64,000 nucleotides of DNA from Lethocerus indicus (Eukaryota; Arthropoda; Insecta; Hemiptera; Belostomatidae): assembly GCA_019843655.1 (NCBI GenBank), contig JACDQD010000005.1, positions 15,217,575 through 15,281,574 on the forward strand, read 5' to 3'. The position numbers and the translations under genes are program-made. This document shows positions 42,001 to 54,029 of the stretch, piece after piece. Below the pieces are notes generated by a model. It was not told the origin of the DNA. It ran no database searches and saw only the letters and a program-made list of their open reading frames with translations. Each line of letters begins with the position of its first letter. The first letter of the stretch is position 1.

Positions 42001-42894
42001 GAAGGCCTCAGTTAAAGGGGAACAGAATGAAAAAAATAAAAACTAAATTTCGTGAAATGGAAGTCAAATGAGATACTTAGAAACGAACTGAGATTAAATG
42101 TAAAACATTAAGGAGTAGCCCCACGTAAATATTATGTAGTAGGCTCACGTACGGCTTGATTTCAAGGCTGAAGACCCAGAAATTGTTGTTTTAACGCCCC
42201 CAACGCCTTTAAAAACGAAGGCGGGATGCCATTATTAAATTTCCCCGGTTACCTAACAAGATTAAAACTCAGTTATTAATCGGATCGCCTTTCGGGAGGC
42301 AGGAAATTGTCTCGGTTCTGGGCCGTACGTCGTTCTTTGGGCCCGAAGGAAACGATTGTCTTCCAGTCCAGGAGTTCATTAATCCGGTGGCCGGGGAGGC
42401 CGCATCGGCAAACTCATTACCCCGAAAATCCCCCGGGATGAAGGCATCTCCCGTTGTAATTGCTGCTAAACATTAATGAAAACGGGCAACCTGACAAGTC
42501 CCGCCAGGAGACTACCAGAAATATTCGCCCTCCCCCCCGCTCTCCATTTTCTTGGGGGTAGAAGGAGAATGGGGGAGGACGAGGAGTAGAAAGATAATTT
42601 GTTTCCGCCGGCGGTTTTTCTTCCATTCAGCCGGATGATTTCTCCGGCTAATTTGTACCCGTGTACCCAGAGAGGACGGCCACCAGTTTCGTTCCAAAGT
42701 AAACGAGGCTTTTAATTTAAACCCCAAGGCGAAATTATCTATTTCCCTTAGGATTCCTCCCATTTTCTTCACTAATTCTCGTAAAAATATTATCCGACTA
42801 GTATAGATCATGTATCTATAATTTACATAATTCCTAAACGATTAGGGTATTTGGGATTGATAATTTCAACAACGTTTTAACAGATACAGATTTT
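39010..42894. other. Non-coding sequence, no gene recognised
   Basis: I see no gene here. GC-rich patches lie near 39540-39900, 40560-41020 and 42180-42660. GTCAGCC-TTCCTA-GGCTGAC (41252-41271) is a 7-bp hairpin. A C12 run lies at 41854-41865. Proline-rich frames near 40574-41028 overlap in different frames, as random GC-rich sequence would. Confidence 0.6.
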
Positions 42895-43136
42895 TATTTA
42901 TATTTTATTTTAGATATTTTATCCGTGCATGTGCACCCACCGAACATATATGATGAGGAATTAAATAAAAACAAAGATAAACGGATATGTTGGAAAAAAA
43001 AACCCGAACGCAAAAGGTCATATAGAGAGCATTTGCTGCCTGGTGAAGTTTTCTTGTGATTTATTAGGAGAATATTTTTCAGCTTGTTTTTATAATTTCT
43101 TAGACTGATATTTGTACAATTTTCCATTTATTTTAG
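42895..43136 (-). repeat. Family 3 repeat, copy 1
   Basis: Read on the minus strand, this matches 48128-48320 on the plus strand for about 190 bp. Shared blocks include AAAATTGTACAAATATCA, CTCCTAATAAATCACAAGAA and TATATGACCTTTTGCGTTCG. Both copies can be read as a short frame with similar peptides: MENCTN... here and MKNCTN... there, both with INHKKT and CSLYDLLRSG. Substitutions fall at amino-acid-changing positions at least as often as at silent ones, and the frame breaks after DLLRSG, so I treat it as a repeat rather than a gene. Family 2-like ends (GTGCA.GTGCACCCA.CGAAC) flank it as direct repeats at about 42924 and 43165. Confidence 0.65.
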
Positions 43137-43255
43137 CACTACCCTCAGGGTGCCAGTTTATCGGTGCAAGTGCACCCAACGAACTTTAGTTAAGTACATT
43201 TCCGCACCACACTCAGTGGGGCGCTAGTTTCACAAACGTTCGTTGAGTGCACTTA
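43137..43255 (+). repeat. Family 2 repeat, best-preserved copy
   Basis: An 83-bp core is bounded by 15-bp inverted repeats, GTGCACCCAACGAAC (43170-43184) and GTTCGTTGAGTGCAC (43238-43252), matching at 14 of 15 positions. The left end also forms GGTGCA-AG-TGCACC (43163-43176). The motif CACTCAG..GGGCGC.AGTTT occurs about twice in tandem fashion (about 43137-43160 and 43208-43231). It adjoins family 3 on the left and is followed within 90 bp by an AT microsatellite. No coding capacity. A Helitron/Helentron-derived or MITE-like repeat would fit, but neither can be proven here. Confidence 0.7.
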
Positions 43256-43337
43256 CAAAAACTTACAAAGGCCGATTAACAAAATCCCTCCCAACCCAAA
43301 TAAGACAAACAACATCCGCCAAAAACACAATGAGGAG

Positions 43338-43341
<4 letters not shown>

Positions 43342-43394
<53 letters not shown>
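43342..43394. repeat. (AT)n microsatellite, 53 bp
   Basis: An uninterrupted alternating AT run, flanked on both sides by A/C-rich, T/G-poor sequence (about 43253-43341 and 43395-43425). It is the second AT run in this window close to a family 2 repeat. Confidence 0.98.
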
Positions 43395-43400
<6 letters not shown>

Positions 43401-43978
43401 CACGCACGAAAAACAGACAACCACTATCTACGGTCTATTCATACTTGTCCAATAAATTCACCTGCCGTCAACAAAAAATTTAAAGCATTTTTGGTGATAG
43501 TCCTTATTTTCTGGTACCTAGATAAACGGTAACAGGTTCTCGTCCGAGCCAAGGTCGGTGTCGAGTAGCGTACATGCGACGTACAAGTGCCCTCTCGAGC
43601 GCTTCCATTTTCTCGTGAAAACTCACGAGGTTTCTCTTCCCATTGTCCTTGAGCGGCAGTTGAAACCTTCTTGTCGGAACGCCCCGACGTTTTCTGCTAA
43701 TTGCAGGCCTAATAAGAAGACTGGACAGTGCTGGTGCAGTACGATAAAATGGTACCAATTCGGGCAGGTACATTGTCTAAATACGCCTCGTTTCATTTTA
43801 TTTACCCCCTCAGGCATATCAACAGTCGATGATGTCATATAATACCGGTTTTCTAAGTTCCATTCCCATTCTTTCGTATGATACACATTTCTTTTAACCC
43901 TTGCGTGTTCCGCATTTACCAGGCCAAACATGTACAATACAATTTATGAAATATTCCTGTGTTCGACCGTAATAGATT
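43395..43978. other. Non-coding sequence, no gene recognised
   Basis: I see no gene here. Overlapping frames on both strands (43504-43937) cover a moderately GC-rich patch without any recognisable motif. Confidence 0.55.
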
Positions 43979-44017
43979 GAACGACGGATTAATTTGAAAT
44001 TAATTCGACCGTCGTTC
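43979..44017. repeat. 39-nt hairpin with 17 paired positions
   Basis: GAACGACGG (43979-43987) pairs with CCGTCGTTC (44009-44017). Inside it, ATTAATTT (43988-43995) pairs with AAATTAAT (43997-44004) around a single G. A 4-nt TCGA bulge interrupts only the right arm. The inner part contains inverted TAAT/ATTA homeodomain cores like the 38990 palindrome. It could be a cruciform or a relic of a tiny inverted-repeat element. At 39 nt it is too short for a microRNA precursor. Confidence 0.9.
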
Positions 44018-44857
44018 GGGTCTTTTCTGGGACCCCATTGTCCGCCGACAGACCATTAGAGAGGACACCGTTCGGCCATTTAATTACACATGTATTGGTG
44101 AAACCTGTTATAGTGTAAATTGTTTCGCGACCGGTTCCCGAAAACAGTAACTCGTATAATGTATCGTTAAACAGGACTATTTCCGTGGTAAAGCGAGTGG
44201 ACCGTGTCGGGCAGGTTTTCGTGTATTATAATTATAACGTCAGATCCACTGCCACGGCTCGGCTTGTAAATCTATTGTATATTATATTTGGGTATTCGTA
44301 TTAGATTTCATATGCTAAATAGTACAGGGTTTCAGATATATATTTCTGTTTAGCGCATTATACTTTGGAGTAACAATTTCAGCAAATATGTTTCTGTATT
44401 TCGAAATATCTTGTTCGAAATAAAATATCTTGGTTTTAAGAGTTTCCCCTACTGTTTATGTTTATGGGGGAACAGTATAAAAGTATTAACTGTTAGTAAT
44501 TATAAATAGTAGTAAATAAGAGAGCGCGTATTTTAGTCCCGCGATTCAAACAACCTTAACAGGATAAGTTTGTCTGGTGTAAGTTAAGCGCGTTAAATGA
44601 TTACCAGGTTGCGGAGGACGGTGTCGAGAAGTTATCGTTTCTCGAACGACTGATTCTCCCCTCACCTCTCCCCCACTCCTCCCGGGGCCTTTTCCTCCTC
44701 CTCGGCCAGTAAGTGAAAGTTTGTTCCGACATTATTAAAGTTGCTAAGGGCTGAAAACTCCCCCAGGCCAACTTGAAACCGAACTTCTCCTGGGAATATA
44801 AATTTATATTTGGGCTTGGAGTCTAGAGTGAGAGTGGTGGAGGGGGTCGTTGGTGAT
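44018..44857. other. Non-coding sequence, no gene recognised
   Basis: AT-rich sequence followed by a pyrimidine-rich patch at about 44654-44702, just upstream of the polypurine tract. No gene was recognised. Confidence 0.55.
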
Positions 44858-44895
44858 GGGGGGGGGGAGGGAGAGAGAGAGAGTGAGAGAGAGAG
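44858..44895 (+). repeat. G10 run and GA-repeat polypurine tract
   Basis: A run of ten G is followed by AGG and (GA)n, with one T break at 44884. The tract is all purine on the plus strand apart from that T. It contains many GAGAG pentamers, the core of insect GAGA-factor sites. Such tracts can form triplex DNA. A regulatory role is inference only. Confidence 0.9.
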
Positions 44896-47800
44896 TTTGA
44901 CGATTTACAAGGACTATTCGTTTTTCTTCGGATTACGAAACTAATCTAGTTATTTATTGCGGCTCGAGCGGCGTAAATCATAGTTAATCCCCGGGGCAAT
45001 CTCGGGTGAAATCGTTGTTTTCAGTTTTTATAGCGGGTTGGGAGGCAAGTTTGATGAGCGGCGCACAGTTGCTTCCTATTTTATTATAAAAGATTTCTAC
45101 TTCAAAATACCGATCTTCAAAATGTCTAGCTCAGCAAACTATGAGTGCTTAGTGAGTAATAGATTTGAATACATGTCGGAGGTTTTCAATTTTACGAATT
45201 TTTTCTCTGCTATTGAAAACACAACACGAATTTAGAGCAAAAGTTCTTCAGTTCTGATTAGCCATTACAAAGTTATATAAGTACCCAGGAGTTTAATGAC
45301 ATATGGCTATCGAAAGCACTAAATTCGAGTAAAAAAATTATAATTTATCCTGTAGTAATTATGAATGAACCTTAATTGCTGCCTTGAGACCAACATTTAT
45401 TTCCGCATTATGGGAGTAGTGATCGAACACGAAGGGAATGAATGCCTATGGTGGGGCACGAATGGAATTAATAAAAAATTTGAAAGGCCTCTTAATAGAT
45501 TTGTCAATACCCTGGATCAGGCACGACGCGCTGGTGAAAGGAATATTCGATGTGTGCAGTAAGAACTACAGGAAGAAATAATAGGGTATTGGTAGGGGCT
45601 TGTGGCAGGGGGTGAAGGGACATTTTAAGGAGGTCCCGTGGGACGGGTTCATTACGATGTTGGAACGTAATAACCCAGTGGAGCTTGGTAAATACGAGGA
45701 GCCACCCCGGGGCCTTTTTCTACCCCTGTCCATGTCCGTTTTCAGATTATAATCTCACGGTTATTTAAACATTGCCCAATGCTCTAGGCGAGTCAACAAC
45801 CCTGAGCTGTGTCCGCCCTTCCCCGCCCACCTACGTAATACGAAGGGACGACCTCCCTTGTCTTTTATTTGAGTCACAGCTGTGGATTCTCTTCCGTTAT
45901 ATCGTTTTATCTATCCTATCATTTAATAGACATTTATAACGAGCAATTTCTGAGTTCTCTACGTAGGATTGCTTCGTCACACAAAATGTTTTAATGTTAT
46001 TGTTTTATTAGTAAAAAGTAAAACCAAATTCATTTGAAAAGTAGCAGTACCTCACAAGTAGAATTATGGACTATTTGGAATGTACTCTTGAAATCTGTAA
46101 TTTCCTAAGAACAAATCAGATAATTGAAATTGAAGGCTTCAAGAGGGGTAAAATTTAGGGTTTTTCTGCAACCTCTAACAAGTATATTAAATAAAATTTA
46201 CTGTTCTAACAGAGATTAAGAATCTCACATTTTAGACTAATAAAGTGAAAAGTGTAGTAAAATTTCATTCAAATGGATGTACCTACTGTGGGCAACAAAT
46301 ATGTGTCTTGCCCAAGGGCAAGTGAGGATCTCGTGATTTAAGTTATATCAGCTGTACGTTCTGATATAATATTGCAAGTCGGGCATCCCTGTTGAAAACT
46401 GTATTCTAATAATTAGTAGAATACACACAATTTTGCTCGCTTCTAAAAAGAAATTAGGTTGATTTTTATCGAAAAATCGTTCGGGGCGGATCTCGGAAAG
46501 GCCCGGTATTGGCGGGGATACGCGGAAACGGGAAAACAGGGATTTTCAAAAAAGTGATTGACGGATTCCGTTCTTTTTAATCTCCGCCAAAGCCCCCAGG
46601 ACTTGTCGGCTTATTGTTTTTTTCTAGCCTGCGTAGCACGGAGAGGGAAAAAGCTTCAGTTAAGCCCCCACTGAGAGCAGTAACAATCAAATCTGGATTT
46701 TAAACAAATATTAGCGAATGCAGGACATGCTGATAAAAAGAAGTCAGTACTACACGATAAGGGATACGGCCTAAGTTAAAAAATTAGATTTTTAACAATA
46801 ATGTTATAATTCAGCAAGGCATTCGCATTGTTATAGCATTAGTTTTTTAAATTTAAGAAGGATAGGTTTTCTTGCAACTAATGAAGTTTAGCAAGGTGAA
46901 GGTTAGCCTCCATATATAATATTACATTATCCCGATACTAGTAGGAAGAATCTGCGCAAATAAAATGATCACATATTATTATTTTAAGACATTAATGTGT
47001 GTTTAAGGGGTGATTCACAAGTAGATCGAAGTAGGTATTCTGTTGAAAATACGGAAGAGATCATTAAAGATCTTGCTGACATCATTATATTACGGATATG
47101 AACTCGTTTTTCGAAAATGGTGTTTTATTGCAATATAACTGACGTGGGAAGATTTGTTGCTAAGGCGACTACCTTCGTCTCTGGAAACTGATTTCAAGAA
47201 TGCGCATAAAAAAAACGATCTTGGTGGAATAAACATCGTAAATGGAGGGCCCTTTACAGTAGTGGGGAAAAGGTTTTTGTAGCCGATAAACTCATTTATT
47301 TAACCGTGATCGATGGCCGCGGAGGGGGAATAACTGCTACTTCGGAGGAGATTGGAGGAGTAATTGGTTTGAAGAATGTTTCGGTGTTCAATTGAGTGCC
47401 CGACCCGACCTTCGAAGCTCCTTTTCCTTAAATTAAATTGTTGGCTTCCGCGTCGACTCCCACCTCCCCCATTTAAACATGTTGATGTTTAGAGGACTTG
47501 AAAAAATATAATAATTTTGCAACAACGCCATTGTCCTCGCTTTTTCCCATTTACAGAAGAAATATATTGTGCGTGGAAACGAAAATTCGAGTGGGGAAAT
47601 ATATATTTTGATACTAGTGGCGGGTCCTAATTACAAAAGGGGCTCGGCTCTAGGCGCTAATTAGTCGGTTTGGCGGTTGTCCAACACCGATGTCTGTGGC
47701 TAGTGGGTGTTCCTCGTAGTCCTCTTCAGCCCGCTTTGGCATGTTTTCTCGCCTCAACACCCCACTCCGCTTATAGCGCTTTGTCTCCCTAGTCCCCGGA

Positions 47801-48127
47801 TTTTGCTAGGAGCTGCCTCACCACTTTTAAATACCTTTGGGCGTAATTGTTCCGAAACCACCCTCACAGACTACCCTTACAACGTTCTTTATTGTATTAT
47901 TCCGGCCGGCTCACCGGTATAGGTGGAAACCGCGGTGAATATTGAAAATGATTCCGCAACGGTCAGGTAGAAAAAATTCTCAATTGTGAAAAATTTGTCT
48001 GAAAGAAATAAACGTGTTTCATGGAAATGTGAGCTATTTTGTTCATATATTTTGTGTCAGAAACTCGTAAATGTATCAATTATTAGTTAAGTGTTAGTTA
48101 AACGGGTGCTTATTATTGTATTTTCAA
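44896..48127. other. Non-coding sequence, no gene recognised
   Basis: I see no gene here. GC-richer patches lie near 44960-45060, 45600-45860, 46480-46700, 47220-47500 and 47640-47940. GTTAAAAA/TTTTTAAC is an 8-bp inverted repeat near 46774-46795. Frames at 45365-45562 and 47707-47922 have no recognisable motifs. Confidence 0.6.
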
Positions 48128-48320
48128 TAGCACTCATAAAATAAATGAAAAATTGTACAAATATCAATTTACGAAATTATAGAAATAAAGTAAATAATAT
48201 GCTCCTAATAAATCACAAGAAAACTACACGAGGCTGCAAATGTTCTCTATATGACCTTTTGCGTTCGGGTGTATTTTCTACATATCCGTTCATCTTTCTT
48301 TTTATTCAATTCCTCTTCAT
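48128..48320 (+). repeat. Family 3 repeat, copy 2
   Basis: The match to the minus strand of 42895-43136 begins near AGCACTCATAAAATAAATG and ends near CTCTTCATATATG. It can be read as a short frame from 48145 (MKNCTN...CSLYDLLRSG). Relative to copy 1 it has small indels after that point that shift the frame. It lacks the family 2-like ends that flank copy 1, so it is either a shorter insertion or a truncated copy. Confidence 0.65.
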
Positions 48321-51300
48321 ATATGGAATAATCTGAATAATATTCCGGCTCTACTGGCAAAGTGAGTTCTCCTTTCACGCTTGAAATGTTCAATTTTGTA
48401 AGAAGGTCTTGGCATATCTGTTGTCGGGAGCACTCAGCGCTGTAGCATATTAATATTTGAATACAAAATCCTCCTGCAGCGTAGTGTAGAATGACGCGCC
48501 CTAATTACCCCTGACTTTTGTTATTCTCACAAGTGAGTTGCCGATGATGATTTGGAAATGTATTCCGCGTATTATGATTCATAATATTAATTGAACGTTA
48601 CGATCGGAAAGAGTTTTGAGTTTCTAATTAGTGTTATATTCCATGTTTCAGGTTTCCCCGCTCGGCATGAGCTTCTGCCTCAGTTTCGCTCAAGTGAGGT
48701 AGGTCGGACAATCATTATAATTTGATTCTCCAACTTGGTAATAAGTGTATCCACAGTCGGAAAGATACAGTCGCAGCTTTCGCACTTAGACTGACAGATT
48801 TCCAGTTGGGTGTAATTTGACCCTGTGGGAGGAGTTGTACGGACGGTTAAGCGGAGATTTATCCAACTGGAAGAATTCCAGCGAATCCTGGACTGGAGAA
48901 CAATCGGTACCATTGGAATGTTTCGTTCAGAACGATAGAATGAATTTGAATTTTTATGATTTCTTTAATCTCGATTATTTAAGATAATATATATGTAATA
49001 TAAAATATTGCGCATTAGTGAAAAAATTAATTATTACACACCCGTTGGAACCAACTGATATTCCACGAGTTAGGTGATAAAACGAAATTGTATGCATCGA
49101 TAATATTAAGCCTCATTGGGCCTCCTTTACGCCTTAATCGCTTAATGTTTACAATCGTGACTGAAAGCCAAATACGTGTTTCTGTATCCTTATCTGTCGC
49201 TTATATTATAGTGTGGTTATAGCCAAGTGTTTGTAAATGACTATTCAATAAAAGATGGAGAAAGGAGGCAGCTATATTTCTAAATTCCCCGTTGGCCCGG
49301 TAGGTCCCCCTAGGAAGTGGAATGCCGCCTTCCGTAGACCCCGTGGCCTTCCACGGGCTTTCGCCGAACTCGGTCGATTCCCATTCCCGCATGTCCCCCC
49401 CCGTCCACCCCATTCATGTGCGGTTCCACTACTAGTCCCCGTCTAGCACCGAGCGTCTTGTGAAACTCACGGAGGTAATGAAATAGAGCACTGGAAAGCT
49501 GCTTTTAATCGAGCCTGTCTTTCAGTAGAAAACAACGTAATTTATTCCAGAAAAAGTCGCCTTGGAATGCGAAGGAGTTTACAGGATACCCTGCAATTGC
49601 GGTTCCCTGCTTGTTTTTTTGGGTTTTCATAACGGTTATTAATGTGGACAGGGCTAATAAAAAATCAATAATGCTTATTTCATTTAACTATAAAAATGAT
49701 GTGGATTATTCGTTATAAACATAAATATATGACAAATATATTATTCGGAATGGGGGACGAAGTGTTCCACCTACAATGTAGTCGAAATAAAATGGTGGGT
49801 TTGGGATGGTAGTGAGGGTTCGTAAAATGTAACCCTCCAATCTCCTGTCACCACTCCCTCTCATCGCCATTGTCGCTAGTGTTCCATTAATAATCACGTA
49901 TTATTTAGGAATATTACGCTATAAAATATACATTCTCATTATTTCGGTTAGGTTATGTTAGATAGCGTTCTTTGTTTCTCCGTCATGGAGTTTTGGTCGA
50001 ATCGTCGAATTTCGTGGATGGTGGTATCAGTGGTTTTTTCCCTAATCATAATGGAGACCGATCACTGTGAACTCCTCTCCTGGTCGACCACTAATCGGCA
50101 GTAAACTGAGTGCTGGATCGAAAAACCTGCTGTGTTTAATTGGGCCGGGGTAATATGAGATAATTATTCGACGGGAGGTGCTCAAGGGCACAACGAAAAC
50201 CCCTGCAGTTAACGTAAGTCCCTAATTGAGGCAGTTAATACCCGGTAGGTCTTTCCCCTAAGCCCATCTCATTCCATAGGCTATCTCTATTTTCTGAATA
50301 ATTAAAGCGTCTAAACGAATTATAAATGATTCAGCAGTCAAATACCGATTGGGGACGGCTTCTCGGAACAGTTTCCTTATTTATTATTTCCATAGATTGT
50401 GAATATCAAATGTGAATGTCTGATTCTAACTTCTAACGTACTGGTATGTAGAAAGGGAGCCCATCGTTTCCTAATAACCATATTTTTTGTTGTAAATTAG
50501 TGCCGATAATTTAAGGGATTTTGCCTTTCATCTAAGCTGGCTAGTGTTGTAGCCGGGGGGAATGTGGCACAGCAGAACGGGACAATGAGTATGTACTGCA
50601 GTGGTGCGGCACTTACTCAGGGTCGGTGCGACAAGCTATGAATATTTATTTCGATATAAGCTCGCAGATTTCCCTTTTTGCCCTTATACATTTCCCGGCG
50701 ACGATGAAAGGATTTGTCGGAACGCCGCTTTCGCCTTACCGCCGGGTGCTTTCTTTACTTTTCCTGTGCTCTCGCCGCTCGCTTTGTTCCGCGCTTGTGG
50801 GGAAGCTCCTCCGCCCCGGATACTGATCTGTGTTCGGGTTGCTTTCAACGACATTGGGCGTGGAGTGGAGTGGAGCGAAATCTGCGAGGCTCTCTCAATA
50901 TGTATTTAGGTCAGTGACGCCACGTACCCAGTAGTAAAAATATGTAGTAGTTTGTCAGAAATATCGACAAGGAAAACGCCGATCGAAATCCTCATGAAAC
51001 TGTGAGTTTTATTTCCATTTCACCTCCTCTGCGGGCGACTTTTTCGTGTAATTTTTGCGGCACATTTAATTCCGAAACCGTGGGAAAATTTAAAATTCTC
51101 TCTGTACTCGGTGCGGGAAGCCGAATTGTTGGAGAAATGCGAACTTTAAACATTTTCTTGGCTATACTTCAGTGTCCCGGTTCCATCAGATTGGTAGGGG
51201 GCGGTTTAATTTATGACTTAATGCATGCAGGCCGATGTACAACTGGTATCTGAGTTGTGGGGATGCTGTTGTAGTTTTTATGTTGTGAAGGTGCGGGCGG

Positions 51301-53372
51301 TTGGGGGGTAGTTATCGGGCGGGTCGCGGCCCATCTTTCTCCCGGCTGCCCGCCCTAACAAATGGCCGGCAAAAATTCGGCTCTTCGCCCCCCACCCTCG
51401 ACCCACCCCCTTACTGGGACCCAAGAAAACCGGCATTAAATTCTTCTGGCCGATTTTTATTGCCCTTTTCCCCTCTGCCTCTGTTTGCTCACCGGGGCCC
51501 CGAAATTAATCGTATCCTTTTCTCGCTGGATGTTTGTTTTTCTTTCTCCGCTCAAATAACGATTCTTTTATGTTAGCATGTGAACGTTTGTTCCCTATAA
51601 GCATCGGCCCAAATTTTAATCCTTCCTTGAATCTTTAACATTTCTCAGTTCAATAATCTTTGTAAATTTTTTCACTGCATTTTATTACAATAATTTAAAA
51701 TTTGTGTAATTTTATTAGAAAATAGCTACAATTGCTGGAGTTGTTCAAAACCGCACTGGAATCGCTTTGTGGAGATTAGTAGTATACATAATTATAATAA
51801 TGATATGTTCATTTTGGGTTTTCTTCGGATGATATTTTTAATGTGTTATCAACTGATAAAAATTCTTCTACTGCCATGCATTGTCTAGAATTAATAAGTA
51901 TTTTGAATTGTTGTCATTCTTTTATTATTATTATGCATGTTCGTCGTTTTGTTTTAATAAAAAAATCAGTTTTTACCGAGCTGTTGGATCACTTATTCAA
52001 AATGTCAGGCGCCAATTAGGGAGGCAATTTTGGGGAATCTGTCCCCCTGGGATCGGAAGAAGTAAAGATCAGACCTTTACATATATAAATATACATTAAA
52101 CGCTATCAACGCTATATAGCCTAAAAAGTAGAAAGTAGTGTCTGTGGCTATATTTACCTATTTTTGTTAGGAGCGAGCAGCGCACGGATAATATTACTTT
52201 CCTAACAAAACATTTAGTTTTAAGTCGTTACCCGTTAACCCCCTTCTTGAATATTGGATTCTTGTCACCAGAAAACAGATTACGGCTGCCTTCCAAGATG
52301 GATTTTCCGTAAACGTTCCCCTCGACAGTTCTCGGCTCAGGTTCGAGGAGCGATTGGGATTTGGTGTGCGGGGCCAGACCAGAGGGTACCGAGATAAAAC
52401 TGGTTCTTGCGAAAGCGAAAACTCCCTTCCCTTCCGGCTCTGACCTATTTCCCCCGGGGTGGGCGACAAACTGTTAAATGTTAGAACTCTCGCCCAGCCG
52501 TCGATTTCTTTTCTTTTTCTTTCGGTAAAGTTAAAAAAAAATAACATATAACTCGGGCTATTTGTATGCACGGCGATACACTCGATAGAATATTAATGAT
52601 AACACCCGGCAAATACTCTGGTTTATTATGCCGCTATAATGCACCTGCCCCAACACTATCGTGTGGATAAACGTACAGTTAACATTGGAACGTCTGGATA
52701 TTTAAAACGGGTTTTAGGTGGTTATAAATGCCCCCAATAAGAAGAGATTAAATGAGCGATTAATGTCATTATCCGAGTCTCTCCATCTCTCTACCCATTT
52801 CTCCATGATGTCTTCATCAATCCTCTTATAGTCTTCCCCCCAATAAGGAACTGACGAAGTTCCCTCGTAGTGGATGGGGTCCATCTCCGTTGCTCTATAG
52901 TGTTGTGAGAATCCAAAACAGGTGCACTCGAGCTGCGCTTGACCCTGTTAATAAATGCAATAAAGATCGATAGTCTGACCCCTAGCCTAGAATTTACTAA
53001 ATGGGTTCACCTCCCGGTGAATTTCTTTTTTAACGTGTGCTTACTCTCTCATCAACCGGTCGTTTAAGTGCTTTTGTTTTACCTCTAGCGAGAAAAATTC
53101 GCCTCAATGCGATCACCTTTGGCGTACGTGTTTATCTTCCAATTTCTGTGTTTCGGCCACTTAATGCGTTTAATTATTAATTTTAACTTAATAAATTAAT
53201 GTGTCGACTTCAATTCGCAGTGTATAATCTTATTTTCTCTAAAATTTGAGTTTTGTGACAAAACACTCGAAAGGCAGGTTACTGCAAAGGACAGAATTAT
53301 AACTAATGCTGGGACTGGATTAATTTGGATAATGAGGTCTCATTATTCAAATTCGCATCACTTCATCAAATA
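48321..53372. other. Non-coding sequence, no gene recognised
   Basis: I see no gene here. GC-rich patches lie near 49270-49470, 50120-50280, 50520-50890, 51280-51560 and 52190-52500. The CT-rich stretch 52775-52794 carries GAGAG on the minus strand. The insect-style GGTTAGGTTA motif occurs once near 49946. Frames at 50601-50909 (several overlapping frames) and 52194-52571 (minus) show no family motif. Confidence 0.6.
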
Positions 53373-53425
53373 CAGTGGAATCTCAATTCGATAGAAATGA
53401 CTAAATATTGAACTAACAGATAAAA
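53373..53425 (+). mobile_element. pogo/Tigger-like terminal sequence
   Basis: Preceded by TA, the sequence starts CAGTGGAATCTCAATTCGAT and continues with AATATTGAACTAACAGATAA. This has the layout of Tc1-mariner pogo/Tigger termini: CAGTNGAACCTC followed by repeated TCGATA/CGAACTA-like blocks, inserted at TA. No inverse-complement partner was recognised nearby, so it is probably a remnant. Confidence 0.4.
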
Positions 53426-54029
53426 GGCTTTAGTTTGATCTATTTCGTGGTCTGCGTAATTGCTTAGCAAAATAAAAACTCTCGCGTAGCCTCATCATCA
53501 CCTGTCACCCAAGATTTAAACTTTAAACAACAGTAAACTGTATAATTAAAGTAAGGAGTATAATTCAATTGGATCAGGATACGAATAAACAGTTTATAAC
53601 TCCTGACAATATCTTGCAGGAGACTCATTACTTATAAAGATATTTTGCCTTCTTTCCGATATATCTTCTGGGTTTATTAATAACGTTACTTAAATTGTAT
53701 GGGAAGGGTTTGATAGTTTTGATAACGATGTCTGGACTCCGGCGAAGGATGCTTAGGTGTAGTTTTCTTCGATTGTCCTCCCGTCCTCCTTTATACTTCA
53801 CCCGCTTTGCATATTAAAGTGAGGGCGTCCCTTGAGCCGCGAACGAAATTATGAGAAAGCCTTCACAGAAAACTTCGTTCCCTCGTGATTTCAATTTTAT
53901 TTTAAAATTTCCATTAAAAATCCTGATTTAATTCCGTGTGATATTTTGTGGCTAAAACAAATAATTACCCTAATGCGTCTCAGGCGTACTTTATTTTTAG
54001 TACTAAGTAAAAATGACTAAACCATATTG
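53426..54029. other. Non-coding sequence, no gene recognised
   Basis: AT-rich sequence with no gene or repeat recognised. Confidence 0.5.

Noticed and set aside
43243..43455. Plus-strand frame with an IY repeat
   Set aside because: It reads through the AT microsatellite at 43342-43394 and flanking repeat sequence.
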